Made by a program: the position numbers and the translations under genes
DNA from: Gonocerus acuteangulatus
Taxonomy: Eukaryota > Arthropoda > Insecta > Hemiptera > Coreidae
Reading direction: 5' to 3'
Length of the DNA stretch: 64,000 nucleotides
NCBI GenBank assembly: GCA_946811695.1
Contig: OX328123.1
Location: 10,611,698-10,675,697 of the forward strand
Part shown: positions 30,205 to 42,343 of the stretch, in pieces
Numbering within the stretch: position 1 is the first letter of the stretch
Layout of the letters: each line of letters starts with the position of its first letter
The notes under the pieces: model-generated
Told to the model about the DNA's origin: nothing
Databases searched by the model: none
The model's input: only the letters and a program-made list of their open reading frames with translations

Positions 30205-30660
30205 CTGTCTGTTTATGTTCCCTCCTTTTCAATTTATTTTTGTTTACATTTTTTGTTTATTATAGCATTAAATACCCTTCTATTTATCATGTTTTGGTTG
30301 GTGAAACTTATTAATTCTGTGGTGAAATTTCATTTGAAATGGATTTCACAAGACACCACTTTTGCCATGTTATTCTTTGGAATTTCGATAAAAGAGAAAA
30401 TATTGCTTCAACTTATTCACTTGTAGAAATATATGGCGAAAATGTCATTAGTGAGCAACAAGTGCAGCGGTGGTTTGAACGATTTTGAGCAGAAATCTGC
30501 AAGCTTGAAGAAGAGCCTTTTCACAGATTGACAAACAGAGCATGACAACAAACTCCTGCAGGCTACTGTTAAAGAAAATCCTGTTGTAACAGTCAAAGAG
30601 ATAGCAGAAAAACTTGGATACATTCTGTAGTCCACCGACATTACTTATGGGATGACCTAA
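30205..30660 (+). mobile_element. mariner-derived MITE, copy 2
   Basis: The right end carries the mariner TIR (CCGACATTACTTATGGGATG, ACCTAA) with a TA after it. The left TIR is missing. Inside, a plus-strand decayed frame reads IYGENVISEQQVQRWFERF and then a CKLEEEP-like segment, the N-terminal DNA-binding region of mariner transposases (YG-x-xVISE-x-x-RRWF). It is related to the MITE at 8,373-8,845 in opposite orientation. Confidence 0.75.
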
Positions 30661-30900
30661 TACCATATATTCTAAAATTAAACTGATATCAATCAGTATA
30701 TTGTATTTATTTTCAATTTTCTTTGGAAATAGTTTTAAAATTAGAAAAATAGTTTTTTAATTGGATATTATTAACTAGGGTGCAATTAAGAAAAAAAAAC
30801 CACAGGTTTATAATATTTACCAGGTTTTATTCTGCCTTCAATTGTATGCTCTTAAAAAAAAAAAAAAGTCCGACTCGCAGGAACTGCATCATCTTAGCGC

Positions 30901-30901
<1 letters not shown>

Positions 30902-30932
<31 letters not shown>

Positions 30933-31099
30933 CTTTACGGCGCATCTACATCTAGGTCATTAGCGCCGACATCCAGGGTGCAGCGAGGAATTTTACCAGC
31001 GAGCCGTGAGATGATAAAATTCCTGCCGGAGGTTGGGAATCGAACCCACCATCTCCCGCTTATGAATCCAAGGTACTAGCCATTAGACCACGGGAGACT
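30902..31099 (-). mobile_element. tRNA-headed SINE (type 2), minus strand
   Basis: A T-run of ~31 (its poly-A) is followed by ACGGCGCATCTACATCTAGG. It ends with a tRNA-like head on the minus strand: TCTCCCGTGGTCTAATGGCT (A box) and GGTGGGTTCGATTCCCAAC-like B box. Three relatives occur at 37,242, 44,593 and (body only) 42,840. No perfect target duplication is visible here. Confidence 0.75.
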
Positions 31100-32171
31100 C
31101 CGGTTCCTGTTCATATCCCTATTGTCATATGAAAAGCTTAGAGAAGAAACAGATCATATTTTCCTCGGCCTTTGTTCAAAGGGTTTTATGGCATTACCTG
31201 CTCGGGTCCGCCAGACTCTAGAATCCTCTTCTACCGATACTTCATTCCATACGTTTCAATGAATTGGAAAATATCAAAATGTTTCACATATTCCTGTGTT
31301 CTTTTACTATAGTAATAATTCTACAAATAAAATCAATTAAAAAATAAAATAGAAAAAACCAACAGCAAGGCAATTGAAAATATTCAAAAGACGTCAACGA
31401 ATCTCTTTCTCTTGGCAAGCTATATTTCTAACAATGAATTGTTTTTCTTATTTTGCCTAATCTGTTTTATTGTAAAATACATTATCCAACTATAAGCAAT
31501 TAAAAAATAACAAGGAATAAAAACAGACAAAAAGAACAGTTTGAATAAGCAAAATCAATTACTTTAACGTTTTAAGCACTTATTTCTCCGATTGACATCG
31601 CCTAATCAAAACTTTCATTAGAACCTTTTTTTTAGAGCATTTAGTAAGCTTTCTAATAGTGTTCTTCCGTTTCACAAAATTCTCAACCTTTCTCGAGATA
31701 TTAAGGAAAGTATACAAAGTTACCAAAACATTTTATGTCTATTAATAAAATATTTTATTCTAACCCTTCCTTAACTCCAAACGTAACCAAAATTTCAACA
31801 TATTAGTTTTAATGATAGTAAAACATGCAGAAAATGTTTCAACTGAATCCCATGATTCTAAGTACCCAAACCAAAAACGGTATTCAAAAACTATTTTTCC
31901 AATTTTCTCGAAAACGGTTAAAGCTATCGCCTTGAAAATGGTTTCATTCGTTTTCCTAGCCCAAGAAGCATATAAAACGAGTACTTATAAGCTAATGAAC
32001 TCAAAAACGTAAGCGTTACGATTTTTTTAGCGCGAATTTTGCCCGAAACGCCATCTTCCCGTCGGCGGATTTTGCTGGTTAACGAACTTGACCTTTCAAA
32101 TTAGACGAACGATTTTTGTACCAAATTTAATCAAAATCGGACCATCAGGGAAGCCAGAAATCCGCGAACAG

Positions 32172-32304
<133 letters not shown>

Positions 32305-32599
32305 AATTTGAACCACCGTTATTTTCGGTCTCTAGGGGTTCTGAAACGCGAAATTTTCTAGTCGGCACTTCCGGATTGTTTCATTGTATCAACCTTATAA
32401 GCGGGGTTCCTCCCTATGGGGAGGGAGGAACCGCGCTAAAAAGAAAGTTATATACTGTTCTCAGACATGATCTATTTTATCAAACCTCAAGCTAGTAAAG
32501 TGAACATACGGGAATAAGACTATCAAAAGTCACTCGCCCAAAATAAGGAAAGACAATAAAGTGAGATACATCAAAATAAGAAGACAAATGAATTTTAAG

Positions 32600-32890
32600 G
32601 ATGCTAACTTATCTATCTAAAATAAAGAATATGAATGGGCTGGCCACCAAATGCTTTCTACAGATGGGAGCTGGTCACTTAGACTCACCGACTGATTATC
32701 GTAAAACTGGAAAAGAGGTAGAGGAAGACACCCAACAAAATAGGAACATGTTTTCAAAAACGTAATGGGCCCATACTGGACACGAAGATTTGGTAAAGTC
32801 AAACGAAGATTTGGTAAAGTGAAACGAATAAATGACGAGTTACACCTCTTAGTGAGTTGGTGATTCCTTGAAGTTAGACCATACTCCATT
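32600..32890 (+). pseudogene. RTE-like LINE C-terminal remnant
   Basis: A degraded plus-strand frame reads WAGHQML, then a run near RLTD, KRGRGRHPTK and NVMGPYWTRRF. That is the order seen at the C-terminus of RTE/endonuclease-reverse-transcriptase proteins (WAGHxxR...WTxRVTEW.PR-x-GKR-x-RGR-x-xTRW...G-xxWxRxAQDR). Several stops are present. The phrase CGAAGATTTGGTAAAGT is locally duplicated at 32,787 and 32,806. Confidence 0.5.
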
Positions 32891-33146
32891 CAGAGAAATT
32901 ATATAAAGAATAAACATTGAATATATGTGTATATTCAGCAGCAGAAATTTTCTATAGCACTAAAATGAATTATTCAGTAAACAAGGACGGGATAGCAAGG
33001 ACGGGCCTTGGCCGATTAGCAAGGACGGGATTTAAAGGAATAGTTAATGGGGACATATTTTAGAGATGTGGAATAACATTTCATAGGTTTAATTTAAAAT
33101 AGCATTATATTTACATACACAGAGATCAAAACAGACAAAAAATCGC
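32891..33146. other. Intergenic, nothing recognised
   Basis: Contains three close repeats of GCAAGGACGGG (32,990-33,028). Otherwise unremarkable. Confidence 0.4.
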
Positions 33147-33149
33147 TAA

Positions 33150-34528
33150 CAAGGGGAGTATACAGCGATGGGGTCACCGATTTGGACCAATTTTTTTCTG
33201 GTGAATCTACATCGAAAAATAGTCGATACGTGACCGAGCGTTCCGTCCAATGCGCCTTAGGAGCCGAGAAATAAAATAAAATAGGTTGAAAGTGCTTTAT
33301 TTTTTATATCGAGTTTAGATTCTTTCACCAGTTCATTCGTTTTATAGAGTAGATTAAAAGAAAAATATAATCGGTTAACAATAATTTATATTTCGTCAAA
33401 TAAATGCAAAAATATGCTTGCGTTTTCAGGTAAACTAGTATTTAACATTTTTTGACACCAAAAATAATATAATACATTTTTTTTTATTTTTGTAATATTC
33501 CCAAAATTTGAATTTAGGGGGTTTTCAATGTGCTAAGAACGAATCTGACATCCGTTTTTAAATTATTTTTTTTTTTTTTTTTTATAATCGATAACTTTTT
33601 AAATGTAGGTATATGGAATATTTTGGCAGAATAATGACTTCTATAGAGTCGAGTATGTAAAACAATTTTTTATTTAAAAACGGATGTCAGATTCGTTTTT
33701 AGCACATTGAAAAACCCCTAAATTCAAATTTTGGGAATATTACAAAAATAAAAAAAAATGTATTTTAAAATTCGCTAAGGGGTGACCCTTAAAATTTTGT
33801 TAAAGATTCAACAATCCGGCCATATTTCAAAGAATATTTGCCCGATTCAAACCAAACTCTGAGGGTCGATAAAGGCCATAATGTGACACATTTCCGTCCA
33901 ATCAAAAAAGTTTACATTTTATTTTTATTTTGATAACCATTTTTCGCCAGTACCTTTTGAGATAATACAATAGTCATTTATATGGCTAGAAAAATGAGTC
34001 TTTCTTCTTTCGAGAGATTTCAATGACGTAAAAATCGGATTATCTCAAGGGGAGATATTGAATTCCAAAACCTCACATTACTTTTTCGTTTACAACTTTT
34101 TAGCCTCTTCCAGACTGGAAAAAATCATTATTTTTTGTTTTCAATGATATTCCCTATATTAGGGTTTCTTGGGGTGCTGATTTTAAACCTGCTATTATTT
34201 TTGGTGTCAAAAAATGATAAATACTAGTTTACCTGAAAACGCAAGCATATTTTTGAATTTATTTGACGAAATATAAATTATTGTTAACCGATTATATTCT
34301 TCTTTTAATCTACTCTATAAAACGAATGAGCTGGTGAAAGAATCATGTCGATATCATTTTCTAAACTCGATATAAAAAATAAAGCACTTTCAACCTATTT
34401 TATTTTATTTCTCGGCTCCTAAGGCGCATTGGACCGAACGCTCGGACACGTATCGACTATTTTTCGATGTAGATTCACCAGAAAAAGTTGGTCCAAATCG
34501 GTGACCCCATCGCTGTATACTCCCCTTG
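33150..34528. mobile_element. Family C palindromic DNA element, complete
   Basis: Long inverted repeats start CAAGGGGAGTATACAGCGAT at 33,150 and end as the mirror at 34,528, with ~330-bp arms (GGTCACCGATTTGGACC, CGCCTTAGGAGCCGAGAAAT). A second, inner inverted repeat lies at about 33,475-33,560 and 33,665-33,770 (AAACGGATGTCAGATTCGTT). TAA flanks both ends (33,147-33,149; 34,529-34,531), a 3-bp target duplication as made by PIF/Harbinger. No transposase; superfamily tentative. Confidence 0.75.
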
Positions 34529-34927
34529 TAAGATGAGAGACAAGATCACGAGAAAGAGTGCTGGTTAGAGTGACTACTATTAATTGGGGAGTGGGGACAA
34601 GAGAATTTTGGGCTGACGTACCTGTGGTCCACACATCTTGGCCTAGTACTAAGAACCGAGTGGCGAAATGTCCCGGCCGCAGTATGGCCGGCCCTAATAA
34701 ACCCTTCACCCCAGCTCTTCTCTAGCTCGTCGCGCGATCTATTAGGAATGTTTAAATGTTTTTGAATACTCCTCCCAAAATGGCTCGCCCAAAGTAACAA
34801 AACTCCATTCCACATTATTTTAATAAAAGGGAGCGAATCGTTCAACCTATCCCTGAATAAAGTTCTACGTCATTTTCAGAGATTTGATGCTTACTACGCG
34901 CAGAAGTTTTCCTGTAAGTAGTGAATC

Positions 34928-35287
34928 GGGTCTTTTTTACTTTACCCACGCCAGTTACTTTTTAGAATTACGTCATAATATTTTGTTACAATATTGTAAC
35001 AGGTGTTGCTAGGCTACATAAAGTTTATACATGAAAGAGGTTATAGATTATATGACACGTTGAAGTTGTGTTTGTTGTTCTGTGTTGAAGTTGTCAAATA
35101 ATGAATTTGATTAAACTGTGTCGTGTGTTGAAATCGGAAGAAGTAGCGTATAGAGCATTATAAAAGTATGGAGTTCTGCCTAATTATTAGTTTAAACATC
35201 TGTTCTTCATAACTATTAACTTAATGATACGATAAATAACTGTTTTAGTAATAAAAATAACTGGCGTGGGTAAAGCAAAAAAGACCC
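34928..35287. mobile_element. MITE with 8-bp target duplication
   Basis: TIRs of ~36 bp start GGGTCTTTTTTACTTTACCC and are mirrored at the right end (GGGTAAAGCAAAAAAGACCC). The 8-bp duplications AGTGAATC lie at 34,920-34,927 and 35,288-35,295. The same flanking repeat without the insertion occurs at about 36,862-36,885 (TAAGTAGTGAATCTGTAGTC), giving an empty site. The 8-bp duplication fits hAT, P or Merlin elements. 360 bp, non-coding. Confidence 0.85.
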
Positions 35288-35530
35288 AGTGAATCTGTAG
35301 TCCGTTTGGGGGCTGAGTAAAAAAATTTGCGAACTACATCACGCAAAAGATTAATCAATGAAAATTTGGAAAACACAAAATCTGACATATCTCTTAAATG
35401 AACTTTTCCAAAAAATGTCTTTCAGTTACTTTTTATTGCTTCCGGACTGGGCAACGGATTCCCACAGTTAGGCCGTTAAAAAAATGAGTAATCCATAATT
35501 TCTTCACACAAGGCATTTGAAAGTTAAAAA

Positions 35531-36746
35531 AGTCCGTCACGCAGGAGCTGCATAACTAAGCACTTTCCTCAGAATTTGGGTAGTGTAGACTGCTTTCCAG
35601 AACAATTTGCTTAAAATATCCTACATAAATAAAATAAAAACGTGAATAGTTCTCATTTTGTAATGAGTAACTGATCAATTATTAATTTGCATCCAGAGTT
35701 ATGTTTACACATGGTACCTACTACACTACGTAATAAATACAAAAATCCTCATATTATCGTATTTTGATGTAACGCAGGAACAGGATACAGTCACTCTAGT
35801 GGTAGAAAGCGCTCCTTGCGGCGGCTTTGTGAACCTACGTCTGCCGGCTTTTCTATTCAAATATATTACAAATTAAACCCCCGCTTTCCGATTGACCGAT
35901 TCAGCTCATTTTTACAACACTTCTTTCTCATGAGTTACCCACGACGTATACAGCGTTTCGTTACAATACAGTAGAAATTACGACCGGAATGAGTATATTA
36001 GGAATTTGGGTCCGGAGTAAACCCCCCCTTCTAATGAACCGATTTAGTTTCTTTTTACAACACATATTTACCTGTAGATTACCACTACGAATACCGAGTT
36101 TCGTCGAAATATACCAAAAATCACGGCTGGTAGTGGCGAATTGGTATTGTGGGTCCGGAGTAAACCCCCCCTCCTAATGAACCGATTTCGTTTATTTTTA
36201 CAACACATATTTACCTGTGGATTAGCACTACGAATACCGAGTTTCGTCGAAATATACCAAAAATCACGGCTGGTAGTGGCGAATTGGTATTGTGGGTCCG
36301 GAGTAAACCCCCCCTTCTAATGAACCGATTTAGTTCATTTTTATATCTCACTTTTCTCTCTATATTAACACTACGAATACCAAGTTTCGTTGAAATATAA
36401 CAAATATTACGGCTGACATAGTCAAATAAGTGTTTTGGGTTCGGGGTAAACCCCCCCCCTTCCGGTGGACCGACTTTGGTGGTTAACGAACTCGTTCAAT
36501 CGTTTGCTAATTGAATGCTATATACCAAGTTTCGTGACGAAAAAACAAAAACTCTGGCCGCTATCGTGTTAACAGACACATATATATATATATGCATATA
36601 TATATATATATATATATATATAAATTTTAACGGGGGTCATTTTCGGTGTCTACTAGGTAGGATCGATAAAGATTTGAAGAAATTTTTCAAAAATTCCGTC
36701 ATGAGTCCAACCTCAATAGCTACTTTCCTTCGGAGGAAAGTGCTAA
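35531..36746 (+). mobile_element. Family E HINE-like element, copy 2
   Basis: Plus orientation: 5' TCCGTCACGCAGGAGCTGCA, subterminal CTAAGCACTTTCCTC, body, five G/C-run subrepeats of ~140 bp (CCCCCCTTCTAATGAACCG), (TA)n at 36,580-36,622, and 3' hairpin CTTTCCTTCGGAGGAAAG then TGCTAA at 36,746. It sits between A-runs. It has one more subrepeat than copy 1. Confidence 0.8.
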
Positions 36747-36779
36747 AAAAATACATTTTATATTTTTTGTTAAATGAAA

Positions 36780-37194
36780 GTCAAACGTTCAACCTATCCC
36801 TCAATAAACTTCCACTTCATTTGTAGAGATTTAATGGTTATTAAATGTAGAAGTTTTCCTGTAAGTAGTGAATCTGTAGTCCGTTAGGGGGCTCAGGAAA
36901 CAATCGCGAGAGTCCTCAAATTCATCGAGAAAATGAAGTGCGTTTTTGGACTTCCAGAAAGTATCTTCTATCAATGGGTCTAATGGATGAAATAGCTGTT
37001 CCCTTAAATTAATGTTTCCCTATTTTATGATGTCATAATTGGAATTTAATTATCTTGCACAGTTTTTGAGCAATCATTTCTTCTTCAATCAGAAATATGT
37101 CTACCCTAAAAACAAAAACTTGGACATTACTCAATTTCCCTTCGGAATCGGACCATACTTCAAATGAACTTTTTTGTGGAAAGTTATGTCTAGA
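36780..37194. other. Dispersed repeat segment, otherwise unassigned
   Basis: Bases 36,780-36,895 (GTTCAACCTATCCCTCAATA, GAAGTTTTCCTGTAAGTAGT, AGTCCGTTAGGGGGCT) repeat the sequence around the MITE at 34,830-34,927 and 35,288-35,315. The remaining ~300 bp contain nothing recognised. Confidence 0.55.
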
Positions 37195-37236
37195 ATCACC
37201 TCCAAGAGTTTGGATACTTTGACCTGAATCATGCTG

Positions 37237-37241
<5 letters not shown>

Positions 37242-37270
<29 letters not shown>

Positions 37271-37432
37271 GGCGCATCTACTTCTAGGTCATTAGCGCCG
37301 ACATCCAGGGTGCAGCGAGGAATTTTCCCAGCGAGCCTTGAGATGAGAAAATTCCTGCCGGTGGTGGGAATCGAACCCACCATCTCCCGCTTATGAATCC
37401 AGCGCGCTAGCCACTAGACTACGGGAGACCCC
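37242..37432 (-). mobile_element. tRNA-headed SINE (type 2) with perfect target duplications
   Basis: A T-run at the left, body GACATCCAGGGTGCAGCGAG, and a minus-strand tRNA-like head (TCCCGTAGTCTAGTGGCTAG; B box GTGGGTTCGATTCCC). The 13-bp duplications TCATGCTGTATAT lie at 37,229-37,241 and 37,433-37,445. It is inserted in a family A fragment (37,195-37,506). Confidence 0.88.
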
Positions 37433-37893
37433 TCATGCTGTATATATACAAATTTGAACCCCCGTCATTTTCTTTATCTATAGGTTCTGAAACGAGAAAT
37501 ATTTTATTAACACACATCAAAAGATTTGGGATTTTTGTAAATATCCCGAAATCGGTTGGGAAATCGTGGTAAGTGGAAAAATATCATTCGAAAGCTTACT
37601 AAATTCTCAGCAAAAACAGTTCTAAAGCAACTTTTGACGGGGCGATGTCAGTCGGATAAGTGCTTGAAGCTTCGACTGGTTTTGTTCTTTTGAACGGTAT
37701 TTTGTCTCTGTTTACCTAACGTTTTAATTTTAGTTTTTTTTTTTTTTTTAAATTGAATTTAACAGTAAAATTATTGTTTTAGTAGAGCAAGGTAAGAAAA
37801 TGAGAAACTTATTGGTAATAGTGTTTCCTAGAGCGAACGTGGCGAAATAATTTCTGCTTAGGATACTGTCAGTTTCCTGTTGTGGCGCCTTAA

Positions 37894-38810
37894 CCCTGGA
37901 ACACTAACCCTAATTCATCCTACACTATTACTAACCTGTGTATCAATTTGACGTATACACAGGAAATGGCTCAGAATTTTATTATCAGGGATAATGGAGA
38001 AATCTTTTGTTTAAAAAATGATTATATATCAATATTTAATACACAAAAATACAAATTAAAAACATAAAACATAGAGCAACAAAAATATGGACCATTTCCG
38101 GGTTATGGAATACTAACATTTTAGAACTTAGTTTTCACCAACTAAAACGCTTACACCTAAAATAAAATATTTTTTATGAACTAAGTAATCTTATTTTATT
38201 TATTTTTAACGGTTTTATGACACATTTTTACCGATCAAAAAAATTTCAGGGGGTGGGGGGGGCTGTAGGCCCCTCACCCCCCCCCCCCTTATATACGCCC
38301 GTGGCCTTTCACAAGAAATAATAACTGGAATAATAATAATAATACATAATATAATATCCAATGCCTTCCCGACTTTTAAAATAATTACTGTGTTAGGAAT
38401 GTGGAATTTGCAATTATTTACATAATTAATAAATGGTTTAACTATATTTTAGGTGCTCGTTACTAACTCTGTGTCGAATCGATGCATTTTATAATGAGTT
38501 TATTACTACCTATACGTCAGAGTAACGTAAACTTAACGCTCATATTACTAACATTGCATCAAAATGACGTAGAAAAATTTGCGAGTATTACTAACCTCTA
38601 CGTCAATTTGATGCACTGTCTTCTGGGAAAATCAAGGTCACACCTATCTAATCACTCGCTGAGAGGTAATATCATGCTGGATGGTGGTAGGAGGATTTGC
38701 TTCAGGAATAGGTGGGGGGGGGGAGACCGGCTCTACCCCCATTTCACGGAAGAAAATCACAATTGATTACTGTCATATGCGTCAATATGACGCAGGTTAG
38801 TGTTCCAGGG
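37894..38810. mobile_element. piggyBac-like non-autonomous element
   Basis: Termini CCCTGGAACACTAACCC (left) and its mirror GGTTAGTGTTCCAGGG (right) are flanked by TTAA at 37,890-37,893 and 38,811-38,814, as expected for piggyBac. Internal copies of ATTACTAACCTNTACGTCAA-type and TGACGTA phrases recur near both ends. A family G repeat (38,092-38,309) is nested inside. No transposase. Confidence 0.85.
38092..38309. repeat. Interspersed repeat family G, copy 2
   Basis: Matches 6,440-6,664 (CCATTTCCGGGTTATGGAAT, TTTTTATGAACTAAG) and ends in long G and C runs followed by ATACGCCCGTGG. Its left end is truncated relative to copy 1. Confidence 0.65.
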
Positions 38811-38989
38811 TTAAATCTTCCTTCTCTTTGAGATTTTATTTAATATTTTTAACGAAAGATCAAAACCTACAAATAACGGCGCTTAGATGACGCAGTTCCT
38901 GCGAATCGGGCTTTGGCGGTTTTTCCATTTGAGCTTCTGCCAATTATATAAAAATCATTGGAAAATTTTGGATCATTCTTGAGAATCAG

Positions 38990-39594
38990 TATGAGTTTCT
39001 TTGCAATTTTTATTATTAGTCCAGGACGAGATGAAGTAGTTTTATGTCGTTTAAGAATCGGAGATACTTTACTCACACACTGGTTTTTAATGACTAATAC
39101 TGAAAACCTACTTGCAGACAGTGTAACTTACCTCTAACAGTTAAACACATATTGACAGAATGTAGAAGACGTGATTACTTACAAATACCGCACGACATGA
39201 CTGAACTTTTAGACAGAGGGTAGCCAATCGATAAACACAAATTTCCATCATCTAAAACACACACAGCTATACTACAAGATTTAATTTTAGACCCTAAAGT
39301 TATTTCTGATATCTGGTAGCATTGGTGAAAAGATAATTCTACATTATAATTATTTGTTATTTTAAATTAATTTCATTTTCACTTAATCATGATTTATATG
39401 AGTGAGTGTATGAATACGTATGTATGTACATGTGTATAACATGAATTACACGTAGTGTATAAAAGCAATGTATATGCATGTGTTGTGCACTTGCATATAC
39501 ATCTGTAATGTATATAGTAATGTTATAATATATATATATATATATGTATGTAATGTATATGTATGTATATATATAATATATATATATATGTGTG

Positions 39595-39633
<39 letters not shown>

Positions 39634-39808
39634 GTGTACATACTTATAACTGTTATATTAATTTGTAAAATACTTTTATTGTAAATTAATGTTTTTACTT
39701 TATATGAAATGTCAATAAGAAATTGTAACTGTTTAATTATAAGAACACATTTGTAATTATCAAGCGAATCATCTGCTTTATGAGAGTCTTGATAATAAAT
39801 AAATGAAT
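38990..39808 (+). pseudogene. RNase H-bearing LINE: ORF2 C-terminus and 3' UTR remnant
   Basis: Plus-strand frames, shifted once, read GRDEVVLCRLRIGDTLLTH and then PTCRQCNLPLTVKHILTECR ending near MTELLDRG. This is the zinc-knuckle C-terminus (C-x2-C...TVxHIL-xEC) of I-like LINE ORF2. The 3' UTR follows, with a purine/pyrimidine-alternating (GTATAT)n stretch at 39,460-39,630, ending in AATAAATAAATG near 39,805. A sister copy is at 50,760-51,170. Confidence 0.7.
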
Positions 39809-39978
39809 AGTTTATTAGTCCAGGGCGCAACTGTATTGAGTTAGTCGTTGGGGGGGGGGGGCAAACTAATGTTCGCGGGAATATATTCCGCAACTACTCA
39901 AATAACAATAATTGAGGTATGCGAAAATCGAAAAAATTCCAAAATATTTGTTTCGCAATAATATAGTAGAATGCGTTT

Positions 39979-40099
39979 TTAGCACTCTCCTCCGAAGGAA
40001 AGTAGCTATTGAGGTTGGACTCATGACGGAATTTTTAAAAAAATTCTTCAAATCTTTATCGATCCTACCTAGTAGACACCGAAAATGACCCCCGTTAAA

Positions 40100-40152
<53 letters not shown>

Positions 40153-41052
40153 TGTTAACACGATAGCGGCCAGAGTTTTTGTTTTTTCGTCACGAAACTT
40201 GGTATATAGCATTCAATTAGCAAACGATTGAACGAGTTCGTTAACCACCAAAATCGGTCCACCGGAAGGGGGGGGGTTTACCCCGAACCCAAAACACTAA
40301 TTTGACCATTTCAGCCGTAATATTTGTTATATTTCAACGAAACTTGTTATTCGTAGTGGTAATATAGAGAGAAAAGTGAGATATAAAAATGAACTAAATT
40401 GGTTCATAAGGAGGGGGGGTTTACTCCGGACCGACAATACCAATTCGCCACTACCAGCCGTGATTTTTGGTATATTTCGACGAAACTCGGTATTCGTAGT
40501 GGTAATCTGCAGGTAAATATGTCTTGTAAAAATAAACTAAATCGGTTCATTAGGAGGGGGGGGTTTACTCCGGACCCAAATTACTAATATACTCATACTG
40601 GTCGTAATTTCTGCTGTATTGTAACGAAACGCGTTATACGTCGTGGGTAACTCATGAGAAAGAAGTGTTGTAAAAATGAGCTGAATCGGTCAATCGGTTT
40701 ACTTTGTAATATATTTCAATAGAAAACCCAGCCAGACATAGGTTCACAAAGGCGCCGCAAGGAGCGCTTTCTACCACTAGAGTGACTGTATCCTGTTCCT
40801 GCGTTAGATCAAAATACGATAATATGAGTTTTTTTTTGTATTTATTACGTAGTGTAGTAGGTACCATGTGTAAACATAACTCTGGAAGCAAATTAATAAT
40901 TTATCAGTTACTCATTACAAAATTAAAAGAGAACTATTCATGTTTTTATTTTATTTATGTAGGATATTTTAAGCAAATTGTTCTGGAAAGCAGTCTACAC
41001 TACCCAAATTCTGAGGAAAGTGCTTAGTTATGCAGCTCCTGCGTGACGGACT
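39979..41052 (-). mobile_element. Family E HINE-like element, copy 3
   Basis: 3' hairpin (CTCTCCTCCGAAGGAAAG) next to the T-run at 39,976, (TA)n at 40,103-40,149, four G-run subrepeats, and 5' terminus GCAGCTCCTGCGTGACGGAC at 41,033-41,052. It is inserted in T-runs on both sides. The shared ~60-codon frame near the 5' end (40,840-41,027) is nearly identical to copies 1 and 4. Confidence 0.8.
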
Positions 41053-41059
41053 TTTTTTT

Positions 41060-42022
41060 AATAAAACAAGGTAAGAAAATAAGAAACATTGTTATAGTGT
41101 TTCCAAGAGCCAACTTTGAGCAAGAGGGTGGAGTAATTTCTGCTTCGTATACAATCAGTTTCCTGTTGTGTCCCTTAAAATCTTATATCCCCAAAAAAAC
41201 ATAAATGTGAAATAGAGGCCAAGTTCCTGCCCCCACAAAGAAACACTCCCTTTCTCAAAAATATCCCCTCCTGAAACCCCCCAAAAACGCCTTACCATTC
41301 TACACTCCAAAAAGTAGTATGAGTTGGTGTATTAATTCAACCAAACATATTTGCCAATACAAGAGATGATACAAGAAAGAAATGTCCAAGTTCATTACTT
41401 GGAAGACCTCATAGTTACTTACTAAGAACAGTAAAGACACTTCAACCTACCTTTAAAAACAACAATAAAAATACTTATATCCAGTTACTAAAATATCACT
41501 TTCCTCGACCAGGTATATTTTTAAACTTGGCAATGTTTAGTTTTTCTCTAAAGATAATTTCGGCACAAAAAAAACATTGCCAAGTTTAAGAATATACCTG
41601 GAAGTGCCTAATAATTTTGATGAGTTAGTGAGTGAGTGAGTGAGTGAGTCCTATAAATCCCGATTTTCGATCGCTTATATCTCAGAAACTATTCGATGTA
41701 GAATTATGAAAATTTCCAGTTTTACTCACATCTAGTAGTATAATACCTGTGTAAAATTTCATAACTTTATCTTTACCTGGTTGAAAGTTATGAGAGGGTA
41801 AAAATCGGCTCTAAGACCGCCTGTAATATACACACAGTATGCTTAGGCCGGAACTTGGCCTGGCGCACTACCGTGCGCCTAGATTACTTCCCTTTGAGAT
41901 TTTATTTTATGCATTTTACGAATAATCAAACCCTACCAATAACTGTTTCTATTCCTTTACTAATAGCACTAGGGATATGAATGGAACCGCGCTAAGATGA
42001 CGCAGTTCCTGCGAGTCGGACT
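41060..42022 (-). mobile_element. Family A HINE-like element, 5' half, with a nested structured repeat
   Basis: The 5' terminus is at 41,985-42,022 (GATGACGCAGTTCCTGCGAG, TCGGAC) and the family body is at 41,060-41,200. Between them, 41,503-41,888 looks like a separate insertion. It begins with a hairpin (41,509-41,537 / 41,573-41,601, AGGTATATTTTTAAACTTGG) and has (GTGA)n at 41,629-41,648. It closes with two small hairpins (GGCGCAC-TACC-GTGCGCC) and CTAG. The nested element's family is not determined. Confidence 0.6.
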
Positions 42023-42335
42023 TTTATTAAATAAATTTTGAATTAAGATTATATTGTACTTCATCTTCCCCGTTCAGCCAAGTATTCGTACCTACTTGCC
42101 CGCAATACAATAACGCGAGGAAGGTTAGCCTACAATCTGGATTTTACACAACCCTTTCTCCACAAAACGTGCATGGAAACTGTTACACGTGATTGATTTG
42201 TTAGATCAAACGCTCTATTTTAATCTAATAAAGGAATGTAATAAAACTTTAATGGCGCAGTTCCTCCGTCGTCAACCCAATGACACAATCCGTCTGTGCT
42301 GACCAGAAACCCATTAATCACCAAACAATCGGTCA

Positions 42336-42343
<8 letters not shown>

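Larger units (their letters stand above)
37507..38912 (-). mobile_element. Family A HINE-like element split by a piggyBac MITE
   Basis: The minus-oriented body (37,507-37,890, sharing AGTAAGCTTTCGAATGATA-type sequence with the full copy at 30,866) resumes after the insertion at 38,815. It reaches a 5' terminus at about 38,880-38,912 (CTTAGATGACGCAGTTCCTG, CGAATCGGGC). The 3' end is missing. Confidence 0.7.

Noticed and set aside
34419..34845. Overlapping minus-strand frames of ~96-99 codons
   Set aside because: They run across the end of the family C palindrome into a dispersed repeat; no recognisable domain.
41503..41888. Helitron called from a terminal CTAG after a hairpin
   Set aside because: The hairpin abuts CTAG without the usual ~10-nt spacer and the A/T target flanks are not right; kept only as an unnamed structured insertion.
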